DNA from: CAZFOB01 sp964520325
GTDB taxonomy: Bacteria > Actinomycetota > JAICYB01
Length of the DNA stretch: 64,000 bases
Assembly (NCBI GenBank): GCA_964520325.1
Contig: CAZFOB010000005.1
Location: 124,001 to 188,000, forward strand
Direction of reading: 5' to 3'
Part shown: positions 35,004 through 43,233 of the stretch, piece by piece
Position numbering within the stretch: position 1 is the stretch's first letter
How the letters are laid out: the number at the start of each line of letters is the position of its first letter
The notes under the pieces: generated by a model
Databases searched by the model: none
The model's input: the letters and a program-made list of their open reading frames with translations, nothing else
What the model was told of the DNA's origin: nothing
Made by a program: the position numbers and the translations under genes

Positions 35004-36802
35004 GACACTCGCCGCTCGGTCGAGCACTCGGCGACAGCGACCCTCGCGACGAGGGTCAGGCCAAGTTCGGGAAGCGCGAGCTCGCCGTGCTGTGGCCACA
35101 TCTGCGTCCGCACAAAAGACTCGCGTTCGGATCGATCGGCCTTCTCGTCATCGCGCAAGCCGCCGCGCTCGCCACACCATTCCTCATCCGGATCGGCATC
35201 GACGAAGGCATCCTCGGAGAAGATCCCGATCGCCTAACCTTCGCTGCCCTGTTGCTCTTGGGCACGTCGATCGCGAACTGGCTCGCACTCCGCACCTCGA
35301 TGAGCCTCGGCGGACGATTCGGTGAGCGGGCCTTGCGATCCATCCGCGTCAAAGTGTTCGATCACCTCGCTCACCTCGACCTCGCGTTCTTCGAGCGGGA
35401 AAAGGTCGGGCGCCTCGTGGCTCGGCTGACCTCCGATGTCGAGACGATCCAGCTTTTCGTCACCGAAGGCCTCGTGGCGTCGGTGTCGACACTTATGTAC
35501 CTCGCCGGCTCGATCACCGTGCTCTTCCTGATCGACGTGAAGATGGCCGCGGCCGGCTTCGCAGCGACCCTTCCCCTGCTCATCGTCGCTTCGATGGTGT
35601 TCCGGGCGCGCTCGGAGCGCGCGTACCGTCAGGTGCGCGATCGCATCGCCTCGGTGCTCTCCTTCATGCAAGAGACCGTTCGCGGCGTGCATGTCGTCCA
35701 GGCCTTCGGACGCGAGCGCGTGAACACGCGACGTTTCCGCGAGGTGAACGAAGACTGGGTAGAAGCCAACGTGCAATCGTTCCGGCCGAGCGCGGTCTTC
35801 TTCCCGCTGGTCGAGCTGATCGGCGTGCTCGGCACCGGAGTGCTCCTTCTCTACGGTGGATCACGGGTGATCCAGGGTGACGTCTCGATCGGAGTCCTCG
35901 CAGCATTCATCCTCTACCTCAACACCACCCTCGACCCGATCACGCAGCTGTCACAGCTGTACGACACGTTCCAGCAGGCCATGGCCGGGATGGCCAAGCT
36001 CGCGGCGCTGCTCGAGCGGAGCTCGCGCATCTTCGACCACCCGGACGCCGTCGAGCTCGGCCCCGTCAACGGCGCGGCCGGCGTCGACGACGTCACGTTC
36101 CGCTACCGCGATGGCCTGCCGGCCGCACTGGCCGACGTCACGATCGACATCGCCGCGGGCGAGGTGCTTGCACTCGTCGGACCAACCGGAGCCGGCAAGT
36201 CCTCGATCGCGAAGCTGCTTCTGCGGTTCTACGACCCGACGAGCGGACGCATCACCCTCGACGGCAATGACCTGCGAGACGTGCAGATCGATTCACTCCG
36301 TCTGCGGACGTCGATGGTCCCCCAGGAAGGGTTCCTGTTCCGCGGCACCATCCGCGACAACATCCGCTTCGGACGTCCGGACTCAAGTGACGACGAGGTC
36401 GAGCAGGTATGCCGGCTCCTGGGGATCGACGAGACGATCAAACGCATGCCGCAGGGCTACGACACCGAGGTGCGCGAACGAGGAGCTGCATTGTCCGGGG
36501 GCGAACGCCAGCTCCTCGCCCTTGCCCGAGCCGTCCTCGTCGATCCGCGCCTGCTGATCCTCGACGAAGCAACCTCGGCACTCGACGCAGCCACGGAGGC
36601 CCATGTCGAAAGTGCGCTGCGCGTGGCCTCCCACGGACGCACGACCATCGTGATCGCACACCGCCTGTCCACGGCTGCGCGCGCCAACCGCGTCGCGGTG
36701 GTCGACCACGGCAAGATCGTCGAGCTCGGCACCCACGACGAGCTCATCGCCCAGAGCGATGGCCTCTATGCCAAGCTCTACGAGCATTGGCTCGCCAACT
36801 AA
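35000..36802 (+). CDS. ABC exporter half-transporter with canonical ATPase site
   Basis: A 600-residue permease-ATPase. Walker A (GPTGAGKSSI), Walker B (LLILDEATSALD) and the His switch (TIVIAHRLST) are canonical; the signature is LSGGE rather than LSGGQ. In a heterodimer its Walker motifs would pair with the intact LSGGQ of the upstream subunit to make the active site, while its LSGGE would complete the degenerate one. GTG start overlaps the upstream stop by 4 bp. Confidence 0.93.
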   Translation: MRHSPLGRALGDSDPRDEGQAKFGKRELAVLWPHLRPHKRLAFGSIGLLVIAQAAALATPFLIRIGIDEGILGEDPDRLTFAALLLLGTSIANWLALRTSMSLGGRFGERALRSIRVKVFDHLAHLDLAFFEREKVGRLVARLTSDVETIQLFVTEGLVASVSTLMYLAGSITVLFLIDVKMAAAGFAATLPLLIVASMVFRARSERAYRQVRDRIASVLSFMQETVRGVHVVQAFGRERVNTRRFREVNEDWVEANVQSFRPSAVFFPLVELIGVLGTGVLLLYGGSRVIQGDVSIGVLAAFILYLNTTLDPITQLSQLYDTFQQAMAGMAKLAALLERSSRIFDHPDAVELGPVNGAAGVDDVTFRYRDGLPAALADVTIDIAAGEVLALVGPTGAGKSSIAKLLLRFYDPTSGRITLDGNDLRDVQIDSLRLRTSMVPQEGFLFRGTIRDNIRFGRPDSSDDEVEQVCRLLGIDETIKRMPQGYDTEVRERGAALSGGERQLLALARAVLVDPRLLILDEATSALDAATEAHVESALRVASHGRTTIVIAHRLSTAARANRVAVVDHGKIVELGTHDELIAQSDGLYAKLYEHWLAN

Positions 36803-36842
36803 GGCGAAACCGTCGGACACCGATATCAAGGTATGAAGGCGC

Positions 36843-37139
36843 ATGTTGGGAATCATCGCTAAGGTCCTGCTCTTCCTGGCGCTCGTTGCCGGCGGCATCG
36901 CGTTCGCGCTCAACGCAACAGACGCGGCCACGTGGGGCACGATCAGCTTCTCCCAACCCGACCGGGCCCCGTGCCGGGCCTATGCGGATCGATTGAAGTC
37001 CAAACCGGTCCTCGTCGAGGTCCGCTGGATCTGGAGCGCGCGAGCTTACGGTTGGGGGTGCTACCTCGAGTTTTCGGACGACTCCAAGGGCACCGTGACG
37101 CCGATGCCAAACGGCGACGGCGTCGCCCGTTTCGAGTAG
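36843..37139 (+). CDS. Small hypothetical protein with N-terminal signal/membrane helix
   Basis: A 98-residue protein: a hydrophobic N-terminal segment (IIAKVLLFLALVAGGIAFAL) then a small domain with two Cys (APCRAYAD, WGCYLEF) and Trp-rich sequence WIWSARAYGWG. No family recognised. It lies 40 bp after the exporter; a relation is not shown. Confidence 0.6.
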   Translation: MLGIIAKVLLFLALVAGGIAFALNATDAATWGTISFSQPDRAPCRAYADRLKSKPVLVEVRWIWSARAYGWGCYLEFSDDSKGTVTPMPNGDGVARFE

Positions 37140-37146
37140 CGCTTCG

Positions 37147-37164
37147 CTTGACTCTTGAGTCAAG
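37147..37164. promoter_or_regulatory. Perfect palindrome upstream of thiolase
   Basis: CTTGACTC-TT-GAGTCAAG, 8-bp arms with a 2-base centre, lies 11 nt before the thiolase GTG. It overlaps a TTGACT -35-like element and looks like an operator for a dimeric repressor. Confidence 0.45.
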
Positions 37165-37175
37165 CTGAGGGCCTC

Positions 37176-38375
37176 GTGGATACCCAAGTGCTCAGAGACG
37201 CTTTCGCACGCACGCGCATCGTCGGCGCGGCCACCTCCGACTACCCCCACACACCGGACATGTCAGAGCTTGATCACTACGTGCTCGCCGTCCGCAAAGC
37301 TCTCGCTGACGCGGGCTTGCGGCTCGCCGACGTCGATGGACTGATCCTGGCCGCAGGTGGGATGCGCGGCATCTCGCCGATGGGTCTGGCCGAGTATCTG
37401 GGGTTGCGTCCGACGTTCGTGGACGGACTGTCCGTCGGCGGTTCGTCCTTCGTCTACCACGCCGCGCGGGCGGCGCTCGCGGTCGGCACCGGCCTCTGTG
37501 AGGTCGCCGTCGTAGCTACCGGACAGCTCGGCAAGTCCGGGATGCGCGTCGGGCGCGGTATGAGAGGGGGCGGCGGTGGTGGTGGCGCTCCACCGCCCGG
37601 CTTCGGGTCATTCTTCTGGGACTCGACGGCCGGACTTCCGCTCATCGGCGCGTATGCGATGGCCGCACGCCGGCACATGCACGAGTACGGAACGACGTCC
37701 GAGGACCTCGCAGAGATCGCCGTCGCCGCCCGCTATCACGCATCGATGAACGAGAAGGCCCAGTACCAGGACCCGATCACGATCGACGACGTCCTGAACT
37801 CGCGCTGGGTCGCCGAGCCGTTGCATCTTCTCGACTGCTGCGTCGTATCCGACGGCGGCGGCGCGTACGTCGTCACAACAGCCGAGCGCGCGAAGGACCT
37901 GCCGAAGCCGTCCGTCAAGATGCTCGGCTACGGCGAGCGCATCGGACACGCCGGCATCGGCTCGATGCCGAACTTCACACGCACAGCGGCGGCCGACACC
38001 GGAACGATGGCGTTCGACATGGCGGGTCTGAAGCCCGCCGACATCGAGTGCGCCGAGCTCTACGACTCGTTCACCATCACCGTTGCGCTGCTGCTCGAAG
38101 ATCTCGGGTTCTGCAAGAAGGGAGAGGTCGGCGACTTCGCGCGCGGTCACTTGCGCGTGGGTGGGCCGCTGCCGATCAACACCGACGGTGGCGGACTCTC
38201 GGCGGTGCACCCGGGGATGCGCGGCATGTTCCTCATGACCGAGGGCGTTCGCCAGATCCGTGGGGAGGGCGCGCCGCTCGCGGTCGCCAAAGAAGGCGGC
38301 GTCGATACGTGTCTCGTGCACGGCGTCGGCGGACAGCTCTCATCGCATGCCACCCTCATCTTGGGGAAAGACTGA
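37176..38375 (+). CDS. Thiolase-like (SCP-x/Ltp-type) protein
   Basis: A 399-residue thiolase-fold protein. Where thiolases have the nucleophilic Cys this one reads SVGGSSFVYHAA, without Cys; the C-terminal CLVHGVGGQLSSHATLILG is kept. Thiolase-like proteins without the nucleophile and paired with a DUF35 protein include steroid side-chain retro-aldolases such as Ltp2, so an aldolase or acyl-binding role is plausible. A poly-Gly stretch (RGGGGGGGAPPPG) lies near the substrate tunnel. GTG at 37176 has GAGGG upstream. The DUF35 gene overlaps its stop by 1 nt. Confidence 0.85.
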   Translation: MDTQVLRDAFARTRIVGAATSDYPHTPDMSELDHYVLAVRKALADAGLRLADVDGLILAAGGMRGISPMGLAEYLGLRPTFVDGLSVGGSSFVYHAARAALAVGTGLCEVAVVATGQLGKSGMRVGRGMRGGGGGGGAPPPGFGSFFWDSTAGLPLIGAYAMAARRHMHEYGTTSEDLAEIAVAARYHASMNEKAQYQDPITIDDVLNSRWVAEPLHLLDCCVVSDGGGAYVVTTAERAKDLPKPSVKMLGYGERIGHAGIGSMPNFTRTAAADTGTMAFDMAGLKPADIECAELYDSFTITVALLLEDLGFCKKGEVGDFARGHLRVGGPLPINTDGGGLSAVHPGMRGMFLMTEGVRQIRGEGAPLAVAKEGGVDTCLVHGVGGQLSSHATLILGKD

Positions 38376-38782
38376 TGGCCGACAAGTTCTTCATGGGCGT
38401 GCCCGAAGAGTCGGAACCCTTCTTCGACGCAGCGCGCGAGCAACGCTTGATCGTTCAGAGATGCAGCGCCTGTCACGAGCACCAGTTCTATCCGCGCAAG
38501 ATCTGCGTCCACTGCGGATCACCCGACGTCGACTGGGTCGACGCGTCGGGGAAGGGAACCGTGCACACGTATACCGTCATCCACCGGCAGGGGATGCCGG
38601 GATGGCGGGACGAAGTCCCGTATGTCGCCGCGATCATCGAGCTCGATGAGGGCGTCCGCATGACGACCAACGTCGTGGAGTGTTCACCCGAGCAGGTGAG
38701 CATCGGTATGCCGGTCGAGGTGACGTTCGTCGACGAGGGGCCGCTTGTGCTTCCGCGCTTCCGTCCTGCTGCGCCGGCTTAA
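38375..38782 (+). CDS. DUF35 Zn-ribbon/OB-fold protein, thiolase partner
   Basis: A 135-residue protein with a rubredoxin-like zinc ribbon (RCSACHEHQFYPRKICVHC; four Cys) followed by the OB-fold (GKGTVHTYTVIHRQGMPGW, DEVPYVAAIIELDEGVRM). DUF35 proteins bind CoA esters and are essential partners of thiolase-like aldolases and dehydratases. It is coded directly behind the thiolase and overlaps the next, convergent gene by 4 bp. Confidence 0.92.
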   Translation: MADKFFMGVPEESEPFFDAAREQRLIVQRCSACHEHQFYPRKICVHCGSPDVDWVDASGKGTVHTYTVIHRQGMPGWRDEVPYVAAIIELDEGVRMTTNVVECSPEQVSIGMPVEVTFVDEGPLVLPRFRPAAPA

Positions 38783-39681
38783 GTCGAAACCAGCGCCTTT
38801 GCGGCGCGCACGATCTCTTTCGCGCCGACGGCACCGAGCCACCGGTCTCTGACGATCCCGTCGGAACCGATGAAATAGATCCACGGCTCGGTGTCGAGCT
38901 TCCACTCGGCGAAGCTGGGCGCAAGGCCTTTCGGAAACTTGCCGACGGACTTGTCGTCCTTCCACTGCTCGACGTGGATGAACGAGGCGTCGTCGCCGAC
39001 CTCCCTGGCCGCAAGCTCCACGACATCGACGACCGGACCGCACGTGCGGCTGGTGCAGTAGCGCGGAGTTCCGAAGACCACCACCGACGGCTTGTCGAGC
39101 GCGAGCGCGTCGTCGATCGAGATGCCGTGCAACGAGCAGGCGGGCGTCCTCGTGCAGATCGGGTCGACATCGCGTGGGTCGTCCGTCGTCGGGCTCTTGG
39201 AGGCGATGGCCTTCTTCCCGACGATCGGCGACGGGGCACCATCGAGGACCTGGAACACCTCCTTGCCGGATCCACCGTCAAAACGCGCAGAGACTTCCCA
39301 CACGCCCGGACGGTCGAAGTCGTGGCGCATGACGTAGATGTCGCCGACCTCGGTATTCACGGTTTTCGAGTCGCCCCCCGGTCCGAACTCGATCTTCACG
39401 TGCTGCGCTTCGACGTCGAAGGGCTTGCCGCCCGGCGCAGTGAGGTTCACCTGCAGGCCATCGACCGCGACCGGCCTCTGTCCGCGAAAGACCGCGAGGC
39501 CCTGGCGCGTGTCGCCGATCGCAAGGCCTTGGCGCGCCGTCGAGACGAGCGAGTAATCGCCGTCGCCGGGCTGTGCCTGCGGCTTGTCGCTGCTTCCTCG
39601 GCCGCACGCCCACGCGACCGCACCGACGCCGAGCGCCAGGAAGCTGCGTCTGTTGATCTGGCTGTCGATGTGGGAAGTCAT
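38779..39681 (-). CDS. Tat-exported lipoprotein with thioredoxin-like domain
   Basis: A 300-residue protein. The N-terminus has a twin-arginine motif (NRRSFLALG) and a lipobox-like AWAC, so it is a predicted Tat lipoprotein. A beta-rich domain (~40-155) precedes a thioredoxin-like domain (~190-300) with SVVVFGTPRYCTSRTCGPVV: a CxxxxC motif in place of CxxC, and a typical end (YFIGSDGIVRDRWLGAV). Probable extracytoplasmic redox or metal-handling protein. It follows purM by 23 nt on the same strand. Confidence 0.8.
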   Translation of the reverse strand: MTSHIDSQINRRSFLALGVGAVAWACGRGSSDKPQAQPGDGDYSLVSTARQGLAIGDTRQGLAVFRGQRPVAVDGLQVNLTAPGGKPFDVEAQHVKIEFGPGGDSKTVNTEVGDIYVMRHDFDRPGVWEVSARFDGGSGKEVFQVLDGAPSPIVGKKAIASKSPTTDDPRDVDPICTRTPACSLHGISIDDALALDKPSVVVFGTPRYCTSRTCGPVVDVVELAAREVGDDASFIHVEQWKDDKSVGKFPKGLAPSFAEWKLDTEPWIYFIGSDGIVRDRWLGAVGAKEIVRAAKALVST

Positions 39682-39704
39682 GTCGGTAGGTCGCTCAATA
39701 TATG

Positions 39705-40694
39705 TCAGCCCAGGCGGACGCCCGGAGCCGATCCGATCTCGCCGGCGACCCAGGCAGAGCAACCGAGGTCGCTCAGTACCTCGACGGCACGAGAGCCCTC
39801 AGCCGTAACGACGAGCATGCCGGCCCCCAGGTTGAAGGTCGAGCGCATCTCGCCTTCCGAGATGCCGCGATCGGCGAACCACGTATAGATCTCGGGACGC
39901 TGCCACGTCTGTAGGTCGACGTGAGCGCCGAGACCGTCTGGGACCACCCGCTCGAGATTGGCTGCGATGCCGCCGCCGGTGACGTGCACGCACGCGTGCA
40001 CGTCGACGGCAACCCCGAGGGCAAGAAGCTTGCGCGCGTAGATCGCCGTCGGGGCGAGGAGCCCCGGCGGCGGAGCATCGGGTGACGAAGCCAGCACCTT
40101 GCGCACGAGCGAGAAACCGTTGCTGTGCAAGCCACTCGCGGCCAGAGCAACGATCTGATCACCGGCAGCAACCCGGTGGGTGCCCCACGCGCGGTCCTCG
40201 TCGACGACACCGACACATGTTCCCATGACCTCGTACGTACCCGCCGCGAGCAGCCCGGGCAGTTGCGCTGTCTCCCCGCCGACGAGCTCACAGCCCGACG
40301 CTACGCACGCATCGGCAACGCCCGCCACGATCTCCGCAGCCACGTCGGCATCGAGACGCTCGATCGCGATGCAATCGACGAACACCAGCGGCTCGGCGCC
40401 GCAGCACACGACATCGTCGACGTTCATCGCGACACAGTCCCAGCCGGCGGTGCGATGATCGCCGGCTTGTCGCAAGAGTTCGATCTTCGTGCCGGTTGTG
40501 TCGGTTGAGATCGCCAGGACGGGCTTCGTGTACCCACGCTCGGCGAGATCGGCGATGGGGAAGAGCCCGGCGAATCCTCCGATGTCTACGCGCCTGTTGC
40601 TGCCATGGGTGCGCTTGGCCTCGGCCGCGTATCGAGGGACAAGTGCGTCGGCAGCGTCCTGGTCGACCCCGGCGTCGCGGTAAGTCGAGCTCAC
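39705..40694 (-). CDS. purM: Phosphoribosylformylglycinamidine cyclo-ligase PurM
   Basis: A 329-residue AIR synthetase that closes the imidazole ring of FGAM with ATP. Motifs STDTTGTKIELL, MNVDDVVCCGAEPLVFVDCIA, VGGETAQLPG and ASGLHSNGFSLVRKVL are typical. The start overlaps the purF stop by 4 bp, so the two are co-translated. Confidence 0.96.
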   Translation of the reverse strand: MSSTYRDAGVDQDAADALVPRYAAEAKRTHGSNRRVDIGGFAGLFPIADLAERGYTKPVLAISTDTTGTKIELLRQAGDHRTAGWDCVAMNVDDVVCCGAEPLVFVDCIAIERLDADVAAEIVAGVADACVASGCELVGGETAQLPGLLAAGTYEVMGTCVGVVDEDRAWGTHRVAAGDQIVALAASGLHSNGFSLVRKVLASSPDAPPPGLLAPTAIYARKLLALGVAVDVHACVHVTGGGIAANLERVVPDGLGAHVDLQTWQRPEIYTWFADRGISEGEMRSTFNLGAGMLVVTAEGSRAVEVLSDLGCSAWVAGEIGSAPGVRLG

Positions 40695-42385
40695 CTGTCT
40701 ATCGGGCTCGCTGCGCTCGATCCGCCGCGTTCGAAGCCGGGGAAGGAGTCCTCACTGCTCGAGGCAACGGGCAGCGGCTTCCGCGACACCGTGCCGTCCG
40801 ACGACCCGTCGGTGGGCGACCCCGCGCCGTTGGACGATGCGTTGGCTCTGCGCGGGAGCTCAAGCACGTTCTTCGTTCGCGCAGTCGCTTCCGGTATGCC
40901 GATCGGGTATCCGCCGGAGAAGCACGCGTGGCAGAACCGCTCGGTCGGCATGCCCGTCGAAGTGAGCATCCCATCGATCGAGAGATAGCCGAGCGAGTCG
41001 GCACCGATCAACTCCCTGATCTGCTCGACGTCGCGGAACGCGCCGACGAGCTCGTCGCGGCTCGGGATATCGATGCCGTAGAAGCACGGCCACTTGACGG
41101 GTGGCGAGCTGACTCGCAGATGCACTTCGCGTGCACCGGCGCGGCGGAGCATGTCGACAACCTCGCGCGTGGTCGTCCCGCGGAAGATCGAGTCGTCCAC
41201 CACGATCAGGCGCTTGCCCTCGATCACCTCGGGCATAGGGTTGAGCTTCATGCGCACGCCTTGCTCGCGCAGGATCTGCGTCGGCTGAATGAACGTTCGC
41301 CCGACATAGCGATTGACCACGATGCCGTCGGCGTACGGAAGTCCCGCGCGATCGGCGTAGCCCTGGGCTGCAGCCGTCGCGCACTGCGGCACAGCGATCA
41401 CGAGATCCGCGCCGAGCTCCGCCGGCGGCGGCGCCTCGTCCGCGAGCTGCTTCCCCATGGCGCGGCGCACCGAGTAGACGCTGCGTCCGAACAGCGTCGA
41501 GTCCGGACGAGCGAAGTACACGAACTCGAAGACGCACAACCTCGGTGTCGGCTCGAAAAGCTGGTAGCTGCGGAGCTGCCCGGTCTCATCGACCACGACG
41601 AGCTCACCGGGCTCGACGTCACGGATGAAATCGGCGCCGACGATGTCGAGAGCGCATGTCTCGGAGGCGAAGACCCAGCCGCCCGACGGGAGTCGTCCGA
41701 TCACGAGGGGGCGCACGCCGTAGGGGTCGCGGATGGCCATCACACGCTTTTCGTCCATCGCGGTGATCGAGTACGCACCGCGCAGCTTCGGCGCAACGAG
41801 TCGCCACGCCTCGACGATGTCGGATGTGTCCTGCTGCGCGAGCAGGGCGCAGATCATGTGGGAGTCGGTCGTTGCGCCGATCTCGAGCCTTCCGAAACCT
41901 TGGCCGAAATCTTGGCCGAACTCTCGGCCGACATCTTGGCCGAACTCTTGGCCGGAGTCATCAGCGACCTCGAGCTCGGCGGCAAGCTCGAGAGGATTGA
42001 CCAGGTTGCCGTTGTGACCGAGGGCGATCGCACCACCGTCGCGACGGGTCATGAACGCGGGCTGCGCGTTCTCAACTCGTCCGGACGAACCGGTCGTCGA
42101 GTAGCGGACGTGACCGATCGCGAGGTGGCCGGTGAGGCCGTCGAGCACCTTCTCGTCGAACACCTGATTGACCAGGCCGAGCTTGGAGTACACGAGCAGA
42201 CTCTCACCGTCCCCGACCGCGATCCCGGCCGATTCCTGGCCCCGGTGCTGCAGCGCGTAGAGACCGAAGTACGTCAGGCCGGCGACGTTCTCACCGGGGG
42301 CGTATACGCCGAAGACCCCGCACGCTTCGCGGGGGTGTTCGTCCGGTTGACACTTCGTGAGGGACGGGTCGAACGGCGTGCTCAT
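40691..42385 (-). CDS. purF: Amidophosphoribosyltransferase PurF
   Basis: A 564-residue glutamine PRPP amidotransferase, first step of purine synthesis. Catalytic Cys22 (EACGVFG) follows a 21-residue propeptide that must be cleaved. The glutaminase segment YALQHRGQESAGIA, the PRPP loop LIVVDDSIFRGTTTREV, and a CHACFSG pair match the B. subtilis-type enzyme with a [4Fe-4S] cluster. Between LVNPLELAAELE and ATTDSHM there is an insertion made from a 5 x 12-bp repeat. The ~60-residue Ser/Gly-rich C-terminal tail is also unusual. Confidence 0.95.
   Translation of the reverse strand: MSTPFDPSLTKCQPDEHPREACGVFGVYAPGENVAGLTYFGLYALQHRGQESAGIAVGDGESLLVYSKLGLVNQVFDEKVLDGLTGHLAIGHVRYSTTGSSGRVENAQPAFMTRRDGGAIALGHNGNLVNPLELAAELEVADDSGQEFGQDVGREFGQDFGQGFGRLEIGATTDSHMICALLAQQDTSDIVEAWRLVAPKLRGAYSITAMDEKRVMAIRDPYGVRPLVIGRLPSGGWVFASETCALDIVGADFIRDVEPGELVVVDETGQLRSYQLFEPTPRLCVFEFVYFARPDSTLFGRSVYSVRRAMGKQLADEAPPPAELGADLVIAVPQCATAAAQGYADRAGLPYADGIVVNRYVGRTFIQPTQILREQGVRMKLNPMPEVIEGKRLIVVDDSIFRGTTTREVVDMLRRAGAREVHLRVSSPPVKWPCFYGIDIPSRDELVGAFRDVEQIRELIGADSLGYLSIDGMLTSTGMPTERFCHACFSGGYPIGIPEATARTKNVLELPRRANASSNGAGSPTDGSSDGTVSRKPLPVASSSEDSFPGFERGGSSAASPIDR
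41898..41957 (-). repeat. 5 x 12-bp tandem repeat in purF glutaminase domain
   Basis: Five in-frame copies of a degenerate 12-bp unit (tcttggccgaac on the plus strand) encode FGQD-type tetrapeptides as a loop insertion in PurF. Confidence 0.9.
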
Positions 42386-42451
42386 GTGGGAAGTCTCCAC
42401 GACGTCTTTCGGCCACGTGCAGTCTATCGGGCAATCGAAGACTCCGACGTC

Positions 42452-43225
42452 CTACTGCGGCAGGTCGTCGACATCGACGACCTTGCCGGGAAGCCGCAGC
42501 TCAGAAGCCTCGACCACTCTCGAGACGGAGGTCGCTTCGACGAACGATTCGGCGTCGGCGGCTGCGGCGCCATCGTCCAGAGCACTCCGACTTCCCGAAA
42601 GAAGGACGCCGTCGTCGGCGTAACAGAGTTCGTACCGGTAACGCTGCTCGGCTGGTTCTGGAGACCCGGCGCGGGGCGACGGCGCCACAGGAACCGCCTC
42701 GAAGCACGTGCCCTTTTGACCCTGGTAGCGGATCGGTCGCGTCCCCTTACGGACCGAGGCGAACGCGCCGGGCCGGCGGGGCGCGTCGAAGAAGACGTCG
42801 AGCTTTTGGCTGCCGAAGGTCGTGCGCGCGATCGGGCTGCTCTGGCATCGGATGCCGGTGCCCGCATACTCGTTGCAGGCGAAGTCCCCCCCTTCCCGAA
42901 CGACGGGGGGGTCGCCCTGCTCGATCCTCGGGTTGTGGATGTACCACGACGTGAGCGTGACGGGCTTGCCCTCGGCCGGAGCTGTGCTCTCGTCGAGCTT
43001 GCGGACCGTCGTCGGTGGCTGCTGCGTGATCTCCATGCGAGTGGCTTGTCCGGGAGCGTTCTGCCGGGTGAACGAGAAGCGGTACACAGCCGCGTATGTT
43101 GCGGTCTCGACCTTGTTCGCAAGCTCGCTGAGCTCGTCGGCCGCCCGGGTTGGAGAACCCCCGAAGATGCAGGACGAGCCGAGCAGACAGAGCAGCATGA
43201 ACACGGGGATCGCGCGCTTGAACAT
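42452..43225 (-). CDS. Putative lipoprotein within the purine cluster
   Basis: A 257-residue protein with a lipoprotein signal (MFKRAIPVFMLLCLLGSSC). The mature part has several Cys (GDFACNEYAGTGIRC; GTCFEAV; YELCYADDG) and the pattern YAAVYRFSFTRQ at the start of a beta-rich domain. The family is not recognised. It starts 8 nt after purL and is followed by purF 66 nt later, all on the same strand, so it is probably co-transcribed with purine genes although it acts outside the membrane. Confidence 0.75.
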   Translation of the reverse strand: MFKRAIPVFMLLCLLGSSCIFGGSPTRAADELSELANKVETATYAAVYRFSFTRQNAPGQATRMEITQQPPTTVRKLDESTAPAEGKPVTLTSWYIHNPRIEQGDPPVVREGGDFACNEYAGTGIRCQSSPIARTTFGSQKLDVFFDAPRRPGAFASVRKGTRPIRYQGQKGTCFEAVPVAPSPRAGSPEPAEQRYRYELCYADDGVLLSGSRSALDDGAAAADAESFVEATSVSRVVEASELRLPGKVVDVDDLPQ

Positions 43226-43233
43226 CACGTCAT

